The position numbers and the translations under genes are program-made. A model generated the notes under the pieces. The model made no database searches. It saw nothing but the letters and a program-made list of their open reading frames with translations, and was not told where the DNA came from. Below are positions 1 to 6,500 of a DNA stretch of 7,292 bases, piece by piece. This DNA comes from Bacteroidota bacterium (GTDB lineage: Bacteria > Bacteroidota > Bacteroidia > Chitinophagales > Chitinophagaceae), in contig CANHUW010000080.1 of NCBI GenBank assembly GCA_947463975.1, positions 1 to 7,292 of the forward strand. Reading direction: 5' to 3'. The stretch's first letter is position 1. The number at the start of each line of letters is the position of its first letter.

Positions 1-80
1 ATGCTAATGGTATTGCAAGCGTTCAAAAATTATTTGATGATCTTGCAAAAAGTGGATTCGCAGCGCCTAAAAAAAAGTAA
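1..80 (+). CDS. C-terminal end of an unidentified protein (5' truncated by window edge)
   Basis: An open frame enters from the left edge in the phase beginning at base 3 and ends at TAA 78-80. It encodes a 25-residue tail running from ANGIASVQKL to a lysine-rich end, AAPKKK. The tail reads like a real protein terminus: an amphipathic helix-like stretch (VQKLFDDLAKSGF) followed by a short basic tail. This is too little to name a family. The gene converges on glmS, and its stop codon ends on the base just before the glmS stop codon, so there is no intergenic space. That exact abutment supports a real coding end, but the identity stays unknown. Confidence 0.6.
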   Translation, partial: ANGIASVQKLFDDLAKSGFAAPKKK

Positions 81-1919
81 CTATTCCACCGTAACGGATT
101 TAGCAAGATTTCTTGGCTTATCTACATCAATACCTTTTGCTACTCCAACGTAGTAACTTAATAATTGTAAGGGAATTACACTTAAAAGAGGTGCAATCAC
201 TTCGTCTATCTCAGGCACAAACATGATATCCTCAGACATGGTTGGTAAAACAGTATCTCCAATAGTTGCCACTGCAATTACCTGTCCTTTTCTTGCTTTA
301 ATTTCTTGAATATTGGAAACTACTTTTTCGTAGTACATATCTTTTGTTGCAACAAATACGACTGGTAATTTTTCATCCACCAATGCAATTGGTCCATGCT
401 TCATTTCTGCAGCGGGATAGCCTTCTGCATGGATATAAGTGATCTCTTTTAATTTCAAAGCACCTTCTAATGCAATAGGAAAATTATATCCTCTACCCAA
501 ATACAAGAAATCAGAAGCGTCTTTAAATTTTTTGGCAATTTTTTCTATTACAGTTGTGTCGGCTAAAATTTCTTTTACTTTTTCAGGAACAGAAGCTAAT
601 TCATTTAATAAGTGAACATACCTTTCTTCTGAGATACTGCCTTTTGCTTTTGCGATTTTCAATGCCATCATCGTCAACACAGCTAATTGTCCCGTAAATG
701 CTTTTGTACTGGCTACACCTATTTCTGGTCCAGCATGTGTATAAGCGCCCGCATGAGATAATCTAGCGATACTGCTTCCCACTGCATTCACAACGCCAAA
801 AATAAAAGCGCCTTTTTCTTTTGCACTTTCTAATGCTACTAAGGTATCTGCTGTTTCGCCACTTTGAGAGATGGCAATGATTACATCACCTGGATGAATT
901 ACCGGGTTTCTATATCTAAATTCAGATGCGTATTCTACTTCTACCGGGATACGACATAATTCTTCAATCATATATTCAGCAACTAAGCCCGCATGCCAGC
1001 TAGTGCCACAAGCAACTATCATAATTCTAGATGCCTTGGTTAATGCTTCTAAGTGATTGTCTATGCCCGCCATCACTATTTGTTGTTGTTCTTGTAATAA
1101 TCTTCCTCTTAAACAATCAAAAATAGTAGCAGGTTGCTCAAATACTTCTTTTAACATAAAATGGTCGTAGCCACCTTTTTCAATGGCAGCTAATTCCATA
1201 TCTAATTTTTGTATAAAAGGAGTTTGCTTTTCGTTCCCTAAATTCTTTAAGATTAATTCATCTTTTTTAACAATCGCGATTTCATAATCATTCACATACA
1301 CTACCTCTTTGGTGTATTCAATAATAGGAGAGGCGTCACTTGCTAAAAAGTGCTCATCTTTCCCAATACCAATTACCAATGGGCTTCCTTTTCTTGCAGC
1401 GATAATGGTTTCCGGGTCTGCTTGGTCTATTAATAAAATACAATATGCGCCAACAATTCTCTTTAACGCAATTCTTAATGCTTCTTCTAAACTACTATTA
1501 TTATTGTCTTGGATATCTTGAATAAAATTCAACAAGACTTCTGTATCTGTATCACTCTTAAAAGTATATCCTTTATTAGTTAATTCAGTTTTGATTTGTG
1601 CATAGTTCTCTATGATTCCATTATGCAACATGGCTAACCTGCCATTATTAGATAAGTGAGGATGTGCATTTCTATCAGAAGGTTCACCATGGGTTGCCCA
1701 ACGGGTATGTCCAATACAAATATTGGAATGCATATTTTTACCCACCACAGCTTCTTCTAATTCGGCAACTTTTCCTTTTTTCTTATGTACTTGTAGTGCG
1801 CCCTCTTGAATAATAGCAACGCCTGTACTATCATAACCACGATATTCTAAACGCTTTAAGCCTTTTAATACAATTGGGTAAGCCTCTCTATGTCCTATAT
1901 AACCTACAATTCCGCACAT
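81..1919 (-). CDS. glmS: Glutamine--fructose-6-phosphate aminotransferase (isomerizing), GlmS
   Basis: Cytoplasmic enzyme converting fructose 6-phosphate and glutamine to glucosamine 6-phosphate and glutamate, the first committed step to UDP-GlcNAc for peptidoglycan and lipid A. At 612 residues it matches the usual size of about 609. The N-terminal class II glutamine amidotransferase domain (about 2-220) starts MCGIVGYIG. Cys2 becomes the N-terminal nucleophile after Met removal, which fixes the start codon. HTRWATHG (71-78), HNGIIENY (99-106) and SDTDTE (122-127) form the glutamine site. Two SIS domains follow (about 290-425 and 460-595) with SQSGETADT (351-359) binding sugar phosphate. By motif alignment E492, H508 (in KHGP) and K607 (in NLAKSVTVE) match the E. 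coli isomerase residues Glu488, His504 and Lys603. Every key residue is present. It is transcribed alone, divergently from the acetyltransferase gene. There is no sign of a glmS ribozyme in its short upstream gap. Confidence 0.98.
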   Translation of the reverse strand: MCGIVGYIGHREAYPIVLKGLKRLEYRGYDSTGVAIIQEGALQVHKKKGKVAELEEAVVGKNMHSNICIGHTRWATHGEPSDRNAHPHLSNNGRLAMLHNGIIENYAQIKTELTNKGYTFKSDTDTEVLLNFIQDIQDNNNSSLEEALRIALKRIVGAYCILLIDQADPETIIAARKGSPLVIGIGKDEHFLASDASPIIEYTKEVVYVNDYEIAIVKKDELILKNLGNEKQTPFIQKLDMELAAIEKGGYDHFMLKEVFEQPATIFDCLRGRLLQEQQQIVMAGIDNHLEALTKASRIMIVACGTSWHAGLVAEYMIEELCRIPVEVEYASEFRYRNPVIHPGDVIIAISQSGETADTLVALESAKEKGAFIFGVVNAVGSSIARLSHAGAYTHAGPEIGVASTKAFTGQLAVLTMMALKIAKAKGSISEERYVHLLNELASVPEKVKEILADTTVIEKIAKKFKDASDFLYLGRGYNFPIALEGALKLKEITYIHAEGYPAAEMKHGPIALVDEKLPVVFVATKDMYYEKVVSNIQEIKARKGQVIAVATIGDTVLPTMSEDIMFVPEIDEVIAPLLSVIPLQLLSYYVGVAKGIDVDKPRNLAKSVTVE

Positions 1920-1954
1920 ATTTTGATAATTTGGGTATTAATCTATAATTTAAG

Positions 1955-1962
1955 CAAAAATA
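1955..1962 (-). promoter_or_regulatory. Candidate -7 promoter element for glmS
   Basis: Read on the minus strand this is TATTTTTG, an exact match to the Bacteroidota -7 consensus TAnnTTTG. It lies 35 bases upstream of the glmS ATG, which would give a 5' UTR of roughly 25-30 bases. No TTTG-like -33 element is visible at the usual distance, and the region is so AT-rich that a chance match is possible, so the call is tentative. Confidence 0.35.
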
Positions 1963-1963
1963 A

Positions 1964-1981
1964 ACATTAAATTTTTAATGT
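1964..1981. repeat. Perfect 8+2+8 inverted repeat between glmS and the acetyltransferase gene
   Basis: ACATTAAA (1964-1971) and TTTAATGT (1974-1981) are perfect inverted copies separated by TT. The palindrome starts 2 bases upstream of the candidate glmS -7 box and ends on the base before the acetyltransferase ATG. It therefore lies where a protein bound to it could affect both divergent promoters. Operator function is inference only. All but two of its bases are A or T, which raises the odds of a chance palindrome. Confidence 0.4.
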
Positions 1982-2602
1982 ATGTTAGGTTTCGAATCTT
2001 TTGATCCACATAAAGAATATATTTTAGAAGATGAACGTGTTCTATTAAGGCCTGTTAAGGAAGAAGACTGGATGTATTTTAAAGAATTACCTTCCCATTC
2101 TCCTGAAATATGGCAATACTCCCTTGTGGCAATTCAAAACCAGGATGACTTAAAAAAGTATTTCGCATCAGCAATTGAAGCAAGAAATACAGGCACAGCA
2201 TATGCATTTATAGTCTTTGACAAATTAACACAATCCTTTGTGGGGTGTACTAGATTTTATGATATCCAGATACAATATCAGTCTACTCAATTAGGCTATA
2301 CATGGTATGCAAAACCAACTTGGGGTTCTGGGATAAATTTGCATTGCAAATATTTATTATTACAATTTGCATTGGAGCAATTGGGTTTTGAAAGGGTAGA
2401 ATTTAGGGCAGACAATGATAATAAAAGAAGTATTGCAGCAATGCAAAAAATTGGCTGCACCATTGAAGGTGTTTTAAGGAATCATTTACCAAAACCAAAT
2501 GGTGGAAGAAGAGACTCCATCGTATTGAGCATCTTGAAAAAAGAATGGCAAGAAAAGATTAAAGAAAATCTATTGAATCAATTAAAGCAGGGTTCCTTGT
2601 AA
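1982..2602 (+). CDS. GNAT family N-acetyltransferase (RimJ/RimL-like)
   Basis: A 206-residue protein of the acetyl-CoA-dependent GNAT superfamily, in the Acetyltransf_3 (RimJ/RimL-type) group. Near the N-terminus, LEDERVLLRPVKEEDW (15-30) is the typical first strand and helix of this group. The central strand GYTWYAKPTWGSGINL (105-120) occupies the place of the acetyl-CoA phosphate-binding loop. FERVEFRADNDNKRSIAAMQKIGC (136-159) is the usual conserved block for the motif B region, where the substituted Asn and the 'MQKIGCTIEG' turn are diagnostic. RRDSIVLSILKKEW closes the fold. The acceptor is unknown: relatives acetylate ribosomal-protein N-termini, small molecules or antibiotics, and nothing nearby identifies a substrate. 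The ATG directly follows an 18-bp palindrome with no Shine-Dalgarno. The last 21 bases overlap the 3' end of mgtE on the other strand. Confidence 0.9.
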   Translation: MLGFESFDPHKEYILEDERVLLRPVKEEDWMYFKELPSHSPEIWQYSLVAIQNQDDLKKYFASAIEARNTGTAYAFIVFDKLTQSFVGCTRFYDIQIQYQSTQLGYTWYAKPTWGSGINLHCKYLLLQFALEQLGFERVEFRADNDNKRSIAAMQKIGCTIEGVLRNHLPKPNGGRRDSIVLSILKKEWQEKIKENLLNQLKQGSL

Positions 2603-3985
2603 GAAATAGAATGCTAGTCCAAAATAAATTAGAATAGCGGTAACATCTACTAGTGTTGCAACAAAAGGTGCAGATGAAACTGCAGGATCGGCACCGAGTC
2701 TCTTTAGTAATATAGGTAACATAGATCCTGTGATGGTTCCCCAAATCACCACACCGACTAAAGTGAATCCGATCGTTGTAGCAATTAACATCCAGTGTTC
2801 TCCATAAAATCCAGGAGCAATCATATGCCAAGCAGCAACTCTAAAAAATCCGATAATACCCAACACAATTCCTAATAATAAACCACTCAAAATCTCTCTT
2901 CTTAAAATTTTCCACCAATCTTCAATGGTAATTTCACCTACAGACATGGCTTGAATAATTAATGTAGAGGCTTGTGATCCAGTATTGCCACCACTAGATA
3001 AAATCAATGGGATAAAAGTTGCTAAAACCAATACTTTAGATAATTCACCTTCAAAATAACCCATAGCAGTTGCTGTTAGCATTTCTCCAAAAAATAAAAC
3101 CACTAACCAGGTAATACGTTTCTTGAATAAATTAAAGATAGAAATATCTAAATAAGGCTCATTCAATGCTTCGGTACCCCCCATTTTTTGCATATCTTCT
3201 GAGAACTCTTCATTCGTTACCCATAAGATATCGTCGATGGTTACAATACCTAATAAAATATCATTATCATCCACAACAGGAATCGCAGTTCTATTATTCA
3301 TTTTGAATACCTGACTAGCTTGTTCTTGATCGTCGTATACATTTAATGCAACGTATCTACCATCAATAATTTCTCCAACAATATCCTCGGGTTTTGCTAA
3401 AAGTAAATCTCTAATTCTTATATCATCCACTAAATGTCCATGTTCATCAATGATATAAATAACATCAATCGTTTCTGAATTCTTACCGTACTTTCGAATA
3501 TTATCTAATACTTGGGCAACTGAATAATGAGGATGAACATACACATAGTCTGGTGTCATCAATCGGCCCACACTATCTTCTGGATACCCTAATAAAGACA
3601 ATGTGATTTTTCTTTCTTCAGGATCTAACAATTTGATTAAATCTCTTATAGCAGCCTTTGGTAATTCTTCTAAAAAGTCTGTTCTATCATCAGGAGGGAG
3701 CTCATTCAAGATTTTTGCTGTTTTACGAGCAGGCAATTCTTTAATGATATCTTTTTGTTGATTGATGTCTAAAATTTTGAAAACACTTACCGCTCTGTGC
3801 ACAGTCATATGATCAATGATATTGGCTTCTTGTTCTGGGAATTCATTCACCAGTTCTACCACATCACTAATATTCTGCTCATCTAAGAATTCCTTCAATA
3901 GACGACTGTCATTCTTGGATAAGATCTCCGAGAATACTTCTGATAAGTTAATTTCATCCTTTTCTATTTCTACTACTTCAGACAT
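2582..3985 (-). CDS. mgtE: Magnesium transporter MgtE
   Basis: Inner-membrane Mg2+ channel/transporter of the MgtE (SLC41-related) family, 467 residues against about 450 for the structurally solved Thermus protein. Domains in order: an acidic N-terminal extension and helical MgtE_N superhelix (about 15-135, with repeated ELP motifs such as KELPARK, NELPPDD and EELPKAA); two CBS domains (about 140-200 and 205-260) that sense cytosolic Mg2+ in this family; a plug-helix segment (about 262-288); and five membrane segments (about 291-310, 317-347, 366-388, 399-427 and 437-463). Family signatures are PLILSSGGNTGSQ (326-338) and GADPAVSSAPFVATLVDVT (431-449). D447 in LVDVT corresponds to the pore Asp that sets Mg2+ selectivity (Asp432 in Thermus). 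The gene is divergent from the SET gene with under 50 bases between starts. No Mg2+ riboswitch is recognisable there. Confidence 0.97.
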   Translation of the reverse strand: MSEVVEIEKDEINLSEVFSEILSKNDSRLLKEFLDEQNISDVVELVNEFPEQEANIIDHMTVHRAVSVFKILDINQQKDIIKELPARKTAKILNELPPDDRTDFLEELPKAAIRDLIKLLDPEERKITLSLLGYPEDSVGRLMTPDYVYVHPHYSVAQVLDNIRKYGKNSETIDVIYIIDEHGHLVDDIRIRDLLLAKPEDIVGEIIDGRYVALNVYDDQEQASQVFKMNNRTAIPVVDDNDILLGIVTIDDILWVTNEEFSEDMQKMGGTEALNEPYLDISIFNLFKKRITWLVVLFFGEMLTATAMGYFEGELSKVLVLATFIPLILSSGGNTGSQASTLIIQAMSVGEITIEDWWKILRREILSGLLLGIVLGIIGFFRVAAWHMIAPGFYGEHWMLIATTIGFTLVGVVIWGTITGSMLPILLKRLGADPAVSSAPFVATLVDVTAILIYFGLAFYFLQGTLL

Positions 3986-4012
3986 GGCTGCAAGTTAATA
4001 AAAATCCCAGGG

Positions 4013-4032
4013 ATGCCCTATATTTATGGCAT
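4013..4032. repeat. Short inverted repeat in the mgtE/SET divergent gap
   Basis: ATGCC (4013-4017) and GGCAT (4028-4032) are inverted copies separated by ten bases, forming a small two-fold symmetric site of operator-like spacing between two divergent start codons. An overlapping 4-bp hairpin, AGGG-ATG-CCCT (4009-4019), places the upstream alternative ATG in its loop. Both are short enough to be chance and no regulator is assigned. Confidence 0.2.
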
Positions 4033-4417
4033 GATTCTTCCATTCTTAACAATCGCTTCATCTTCTAACAGAGGTAGAGGCGTATTTACTACTGAAAAAA
4101 TTGAAAAGGGCACCATCATTGAAATTGCCCCAGTGATAGTTTTGAATCCTGAAGAAAGGGCCCATGTAGAGAAGACCTTATTATATGATTATATTTTTGA
4201 ATGGGGGGAAGATAATAAAGGAGCGGCTGTAGCTTTAGGATATATTTCAATTTATAATCATGTCGCTGAACCAAATTGTGCGTATCAAATGGATTTCGAA
4301 CATCAAACTATTACGGTTACTACTATTAGGGATGTATCGGTAGGAGAAGAATTATTCATTAATTATATGAATCCGGAAGGTGCATCTAATAAAGCTGTAT
4401 GGTTTGATACATTTTAA
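4031..4417 (+). CDS. Small SET-domain protein, putative lysine methyltransferase
   Basis: A minimal, stand-alone SET domain of 128 residues. SET proteins transfer methyl from S-adenosylmethionine to lysine, but the bacterial target is unknown here. Numbered from the Met at 4031, NRGRGVF (13-19) is the N-terminal SAM-contacting motif. YISIYNHVAEPN (71-82) corresponds to the RFxNHSCxPN block and keeps the key Asn-His and Pro-Asn. GEELFINY (105-112) is the GEELxxxY motif with the catalytic Tyr. There is no pre-SET or cysteine-rich post-SET zinc module. An in-frame ATG at 4013 would add six residues (MPYIYG). I prefer 4031 because the SET core then begins at a natural distance and the gap to the divergent mgtE start widens from 27 to 45 bases. 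The stop codon interlocks with that of the lactonase gene. Confidence 0.85.
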   Translation: MILPFLTIASSSNRGRGVFTTEKIEKGTIIEIAPVIVLNPEERAHVEKTLLYDYIFEWGEDNKGAAVALGYISIYNHVAEPNCAYQMDFEHQTITVTTIRDVSVGEELFINYMNPEGASNKAVWFDTF

Positions 4418-5526
4418 AATAGTACTAAGCAAACAGGCATAGAAACTTTTATTTGTTGTCCTGTATCAATTAAATCTCCATTCTCTGGATTGATTTTATA
4501 TACTATAATATTATCTGTGTCTTGATTGGCTACCAATAACCATTTTCCATCTTTACTGATGGTAAAATTTCTAGGCTTTACTCCTTTTGAAGAAAAGTAG
4601 TTGATTTTTTGTGTGTGAATTAATCCGCTTTCAAGCAGCGTTAATTTTACAATATTATTTTCGTTACCGCGATTGGATACATATAAGAATTTTTCATTTG
4701 GGGAAACATGAATATCTGCACTTCCTGCTGGCCCTTTGAAATCGGAAGGGTGGGTAGCAATGGTTTGAATTTTTTTGGAGATGCCTTTTTGAAATTGATA
4801 TACAGAGACATTTCCTGTTAATTCTTCAATCACATAAACGAGTTTGCCGTTTTTAGAAAAACTAATATGCCTTGGCCCTGAACCTGGAGATGTATTGAAT
4901 ATAATTTTTTTGTCTGATTGTAAAACTGGGTTAGCATTTGCTTTATATGGATAAGCAGTTATTTGATCCATTCCTAAATCTGGGGTAAACAAATAATTTC
5001 CATCAGGACTAAAAAATGCTCCGTGTACGTGCGCTTTTTCTTGTCTTGCTTTATTGATACTTGAACCTTGGTGTTGTATCATTTGACGAGCATTGGATAA
5101 TCTGCCATCTGCGAATTTATAAAACTGCGTAATGTTTCCACCGCTATAATTGGCTACAAAAATATTTTTTTGATCGGGACTTATAGAAATGTAACATGGA
5201 TGCGCTCCTTTACTTGAAAGCTGTTGTAATAGATGTAGGGTATTATTTTTAAAACTAAAACTACTTACCCCGCCTTCTATATCTTCATTTACAGCGTATA
5301 CATTTTTTTTATCTTTAGTAATGGCTAAGAATGAAGGATTAGATACTTTGTTGGTGTGGCTTAATTCGGTCGCTTTTCCTGAAGTTGTGTCAAAATGGTA
5401 CACATAGATTCCTTTACTTCCTTTTTGCGTATAGGTGCCAATGAGTAAATTAGCATCTTGTGCAAAACAGTTCATTGAAAGCAGTATCGAACAGCCAAAG
5501 CATATTTTTTGGTATAAACAGCGCAT
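4414..5526 (-). CDS. Exported lactonase-family beta-propeller protein (6-phosphogluconolactonase-like, YbhE type)
   Basis: A seven-bladed beta-propeller of the Lactonase family, which includes E. coli 6-phosphogluconolactonase YbhE and fungal muconate lactonizing enzyme. From the ATG at 5526 it has 370 residues. MRCLYQKICFGCSILLS...CFAQ (1-23) is a basic-then-hydrophobic signal peptide with a likely cut after CFA or FAQ. Repeated blade motifs include NPSFLAI, HPCYISISPD, FVANYSGGN, HGAFFSPDG, GSGPRHISFS, SADIHVSPNEKFLYVSNRG and KPRNFTISKDGKWLLVANQ. By eye H168, R219, E234/E235 and R286 fall near the His/Arg/Glu/Arg proposed for the muconate enzyme. An upstream ATG at 5550 would add eight residues and overlap the GH16 gene. 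The 5526 start sits 4 bases after the GH16 stop and gives a cleaner signal peptide. Export argues against a cytosolic pentose-phosphate role, so the substrate is unknown. Confidence 0.88.
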   Translation of the reverse strand: MRCLYQKICFGCSILLSMNCFAQDANLLIGTYTQKGSKGIYVYHFDTTSGKATELSHTNKVSNPSFLAITKDKKNVYAVNEDIEGGVSSFSFKNNTLHLLQQLSSKGAHPCYISISPDQKNIFVANYSGGNITQFYKFADGRLSNARQMIQHQGSSINKARQEKAHVHGAFFSPDGNYLFTPDLGMDQITAYPYKANANPVLQSDKKIIFNTSPGSGPRHISFSKNGKLVYVIEELTGNVSVYQFQKGISKKIQTIATHPSDFKGPAGSADIHVSPNEKFLYVSNRGNENNIVKLTLLESGLIHTQKINYFSSKGVKPRNFTISKDGKWLLVANQDTDNIIVYKINPENGDLIDTGQQIKVSMPVCLVLF

Positions 5527-5530
5527 ATAT

Positions 5531-6394
5531 CTATTGGTATACTCTAACATAGTCTACTTCCATTCTTACAGGAAAAATAGAATCGTCAATGGTGGTACCT
5601 CCGAAGTTTCCGCCAATCGCCAAATTCATTAGTAAGTATTGAGGTGCTACAAATGGGTAAAAATCAACTCCTCTTCCATCATTATTGACGGTAAAATATA
5701 AAATATCATCAATATAAAATTGCAAACGCTCTTTAGTCCAATCTAATTTAAATAGACGAAAATCATTGGCTATTCCGTTAACTCTTGTACTAAATGTTTG
5801 TTGTGTTCCTAATGTCCAGTTTAGTTTTTTGGAATGTGTTGACCAAAACATGACATCTTGATCTTTACCAACATGTTCCATAATATCAATTTCGCCACAG
5901 GCAGGCCATCCAACTGAATTGATATTCTCTCCTAACATCCAAATTGCTGGCCAAGTTCCATAACCTTTTGGAATTTTCGCTCTTACTTCAATTCTTCCAT
6001 AGGTCCAGGTTGTTTTTCCTAAGGTGATTAATCTAGCTGAAGTATAGGACTTGCCTCCTTTGTTTTCTTTTCTTGCTTCAATTACTAATTTGCCATTTTC
6101 AATCCTTGCATTGGTCAAATCGTTGGTATAATATTGTGCCTCGTTATTGCCCCAACCATTAGAGCCAGTGCCAATATTATAAGCCCACTTTGTCGAATCT
6201 GGTGCACCATCTTTACTAAACTCATCAGACCAAACTAGTTTTCTTGTTGTATCAGTGGTTGGAGTAGGAGTAGTGGATGTGGGTGGTGGAGTGGGAGTTG
6301 TAACTTCAGCAATAGGAGGTGCAGGGGATTCTTTTTGAGCACAAAAGCTTACAGAAACAATACAAATAATTAAACTAAATGGGAGTAATCTCAT
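5531..6394 (-). CDS. Secreted glycoside hydrolase family 16 protein (laminarinase-like endo-beta-1,3-glucanase)
   Basis: A retaining endo-beta-glucanase of GH16, most like the GH16_3 laminarinases that cut beta-1,3- or mixed beta-1,3/1,4-glucans. It has 287 residues. A signal peptide (about 1-18) is followed by a low-complexity Pro/Thr linker (about 24-50) and a single jelly-roll catalytic domain (about 52-287). LVWSDEF (53-59) opens the domain, and GTWPAIWMLGE (146-156) is the substrate-cleft strand. GEIDIMEHVG (167-176) is the ExDxxE catalytic motif, with E168 as nucleophile, D170 as helper and E173 as acid/base. The end, MEVDYVRVYQ, is the normal family C-terminus, so no carbohydrate-binding module is present. 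Cys18 in VSFCAQ might be lipidated, but Phe at -1 is atypical of a lipobox. It is first in a two-gene unit with the lactonase, and no SusC/SusD pair is in view. Confidence 0.95.
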   Translation of the reverse strand: MRLLPFSLIICIVSVSFCAQKESPAPPIAEVTTPTPPPTSTTPTPTTDTTRKLVWSDEFSKDGAPDSTKWAYNIGTGSNGWGNNEAQYYTNDLTNARIENGKLVIEARKENKGGKSYTSARLITLGKTTWTYGRIEVRAKIPKGYGTWPAIWMLGENINSVGWPACGEIDIMEHVGKDQDVMFWSTHSKKLNWTLGTQQTFSTRVNGIANDFRLFKLDWTKERLQFYIDDILYFTVNNDGRGVDFYPFVAPQYLLMNLAIGGNFGGTTIDDSIFPVRMEVDYVRVYQ

Positions 6395-6461
6395 AAATCT
6401 GTGTATTTAGATGTGTGGGTTTGTCATATTATGATCTACAATTTATACAAAAACCTTGTTT

Positions 6462-6496
6462 TTTGTTGCATAATTTATAAAAGGGGTGTAAATTTG
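6462..6496 (+). promoter_or_regulatory. Predicted Bacteroidota-type promoter of the his leader/hisG operon
   Basis: TAAATTTG (6489-6496) matches the Bacteroidota -7 element TAnnTTTG exactly. Upstream, TTTG at 6462-6465 lies 23 bases away and GTTG at 6465-6468 lies 20 bases away. The second has the better spacing (usually about 19-21) and the first the better sequence. Transcription would start around 6500-6503, at or within a few bases of the leader ATG at 6501. The element also supplies the in-frame stop (TAA 6489-6491) just ahead of the leader frame. The rest of the gap between the GH16 start and this box (6395-6461) shows nothing I can name; a promoter for GH16 should lie there but no clear match is visible. 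Confidence 0.65.
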
Positions 6497-6500
6497 CGGC

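Noticed and set aside
1309..1521. A plus-strand open frame antisense to the glmS glutaminase domain.
   Set aside because: It is a shadow of a strongly conserved gene, with no domain and no start signals.
1920..1981. glmS ribozyme upstream of glmS.
   Set aside because: The gap is only 62 bases, too short for the ribozyme, and none of its conserved core is recognisable. The ribozyme is mainly known from Gram-positive bacteria.
1978..2004. An out-of-frame ATG mini-frame (8 codons) overlapping the acetyltransferase start.
   Set aside because: Its ATG is part of the palindrome, the peptide is featureless, and such mini-frames are expected by chance in AT-rich DNA.
2559..2831. A 90-codon minus-strand open frame inside the 3' part of mgtE.
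   Set aside because: It overlaps the well-supported MgtE membrane domain in another frame and its Cys/Arg-rich translation resembles no family.
3816..3998. A 60-codon plus-strand frame rich in Ser/Thr opposite the mgtE 5' end.
   Set aside because: Its low-complexity composition is what an antisense frame of acidic codons produces, and it overlaps mgtE entirely.
3986..4030. Mg2+-sensing riboswitch (M-box or similar) before mgtE.
   Set aside because: Only 27-45 bases separate the divergent starts and no terminator or aptamer-like structure is visible.
5527..5550. The longer lactonase start at 5550.
   Set aside because: It adds eight residues ahead of the signal peptide and overlaps the GH16 C-terminus. 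The ATG at 5526, just after the GH16 stop, is the simpler start, though 5550 is not excluded.
5435..5632. A plus-strand frame across the GH16/lactonase junction.
   Set aside because: It is antisense to two genes with clear family motifs and has no recognisable product.
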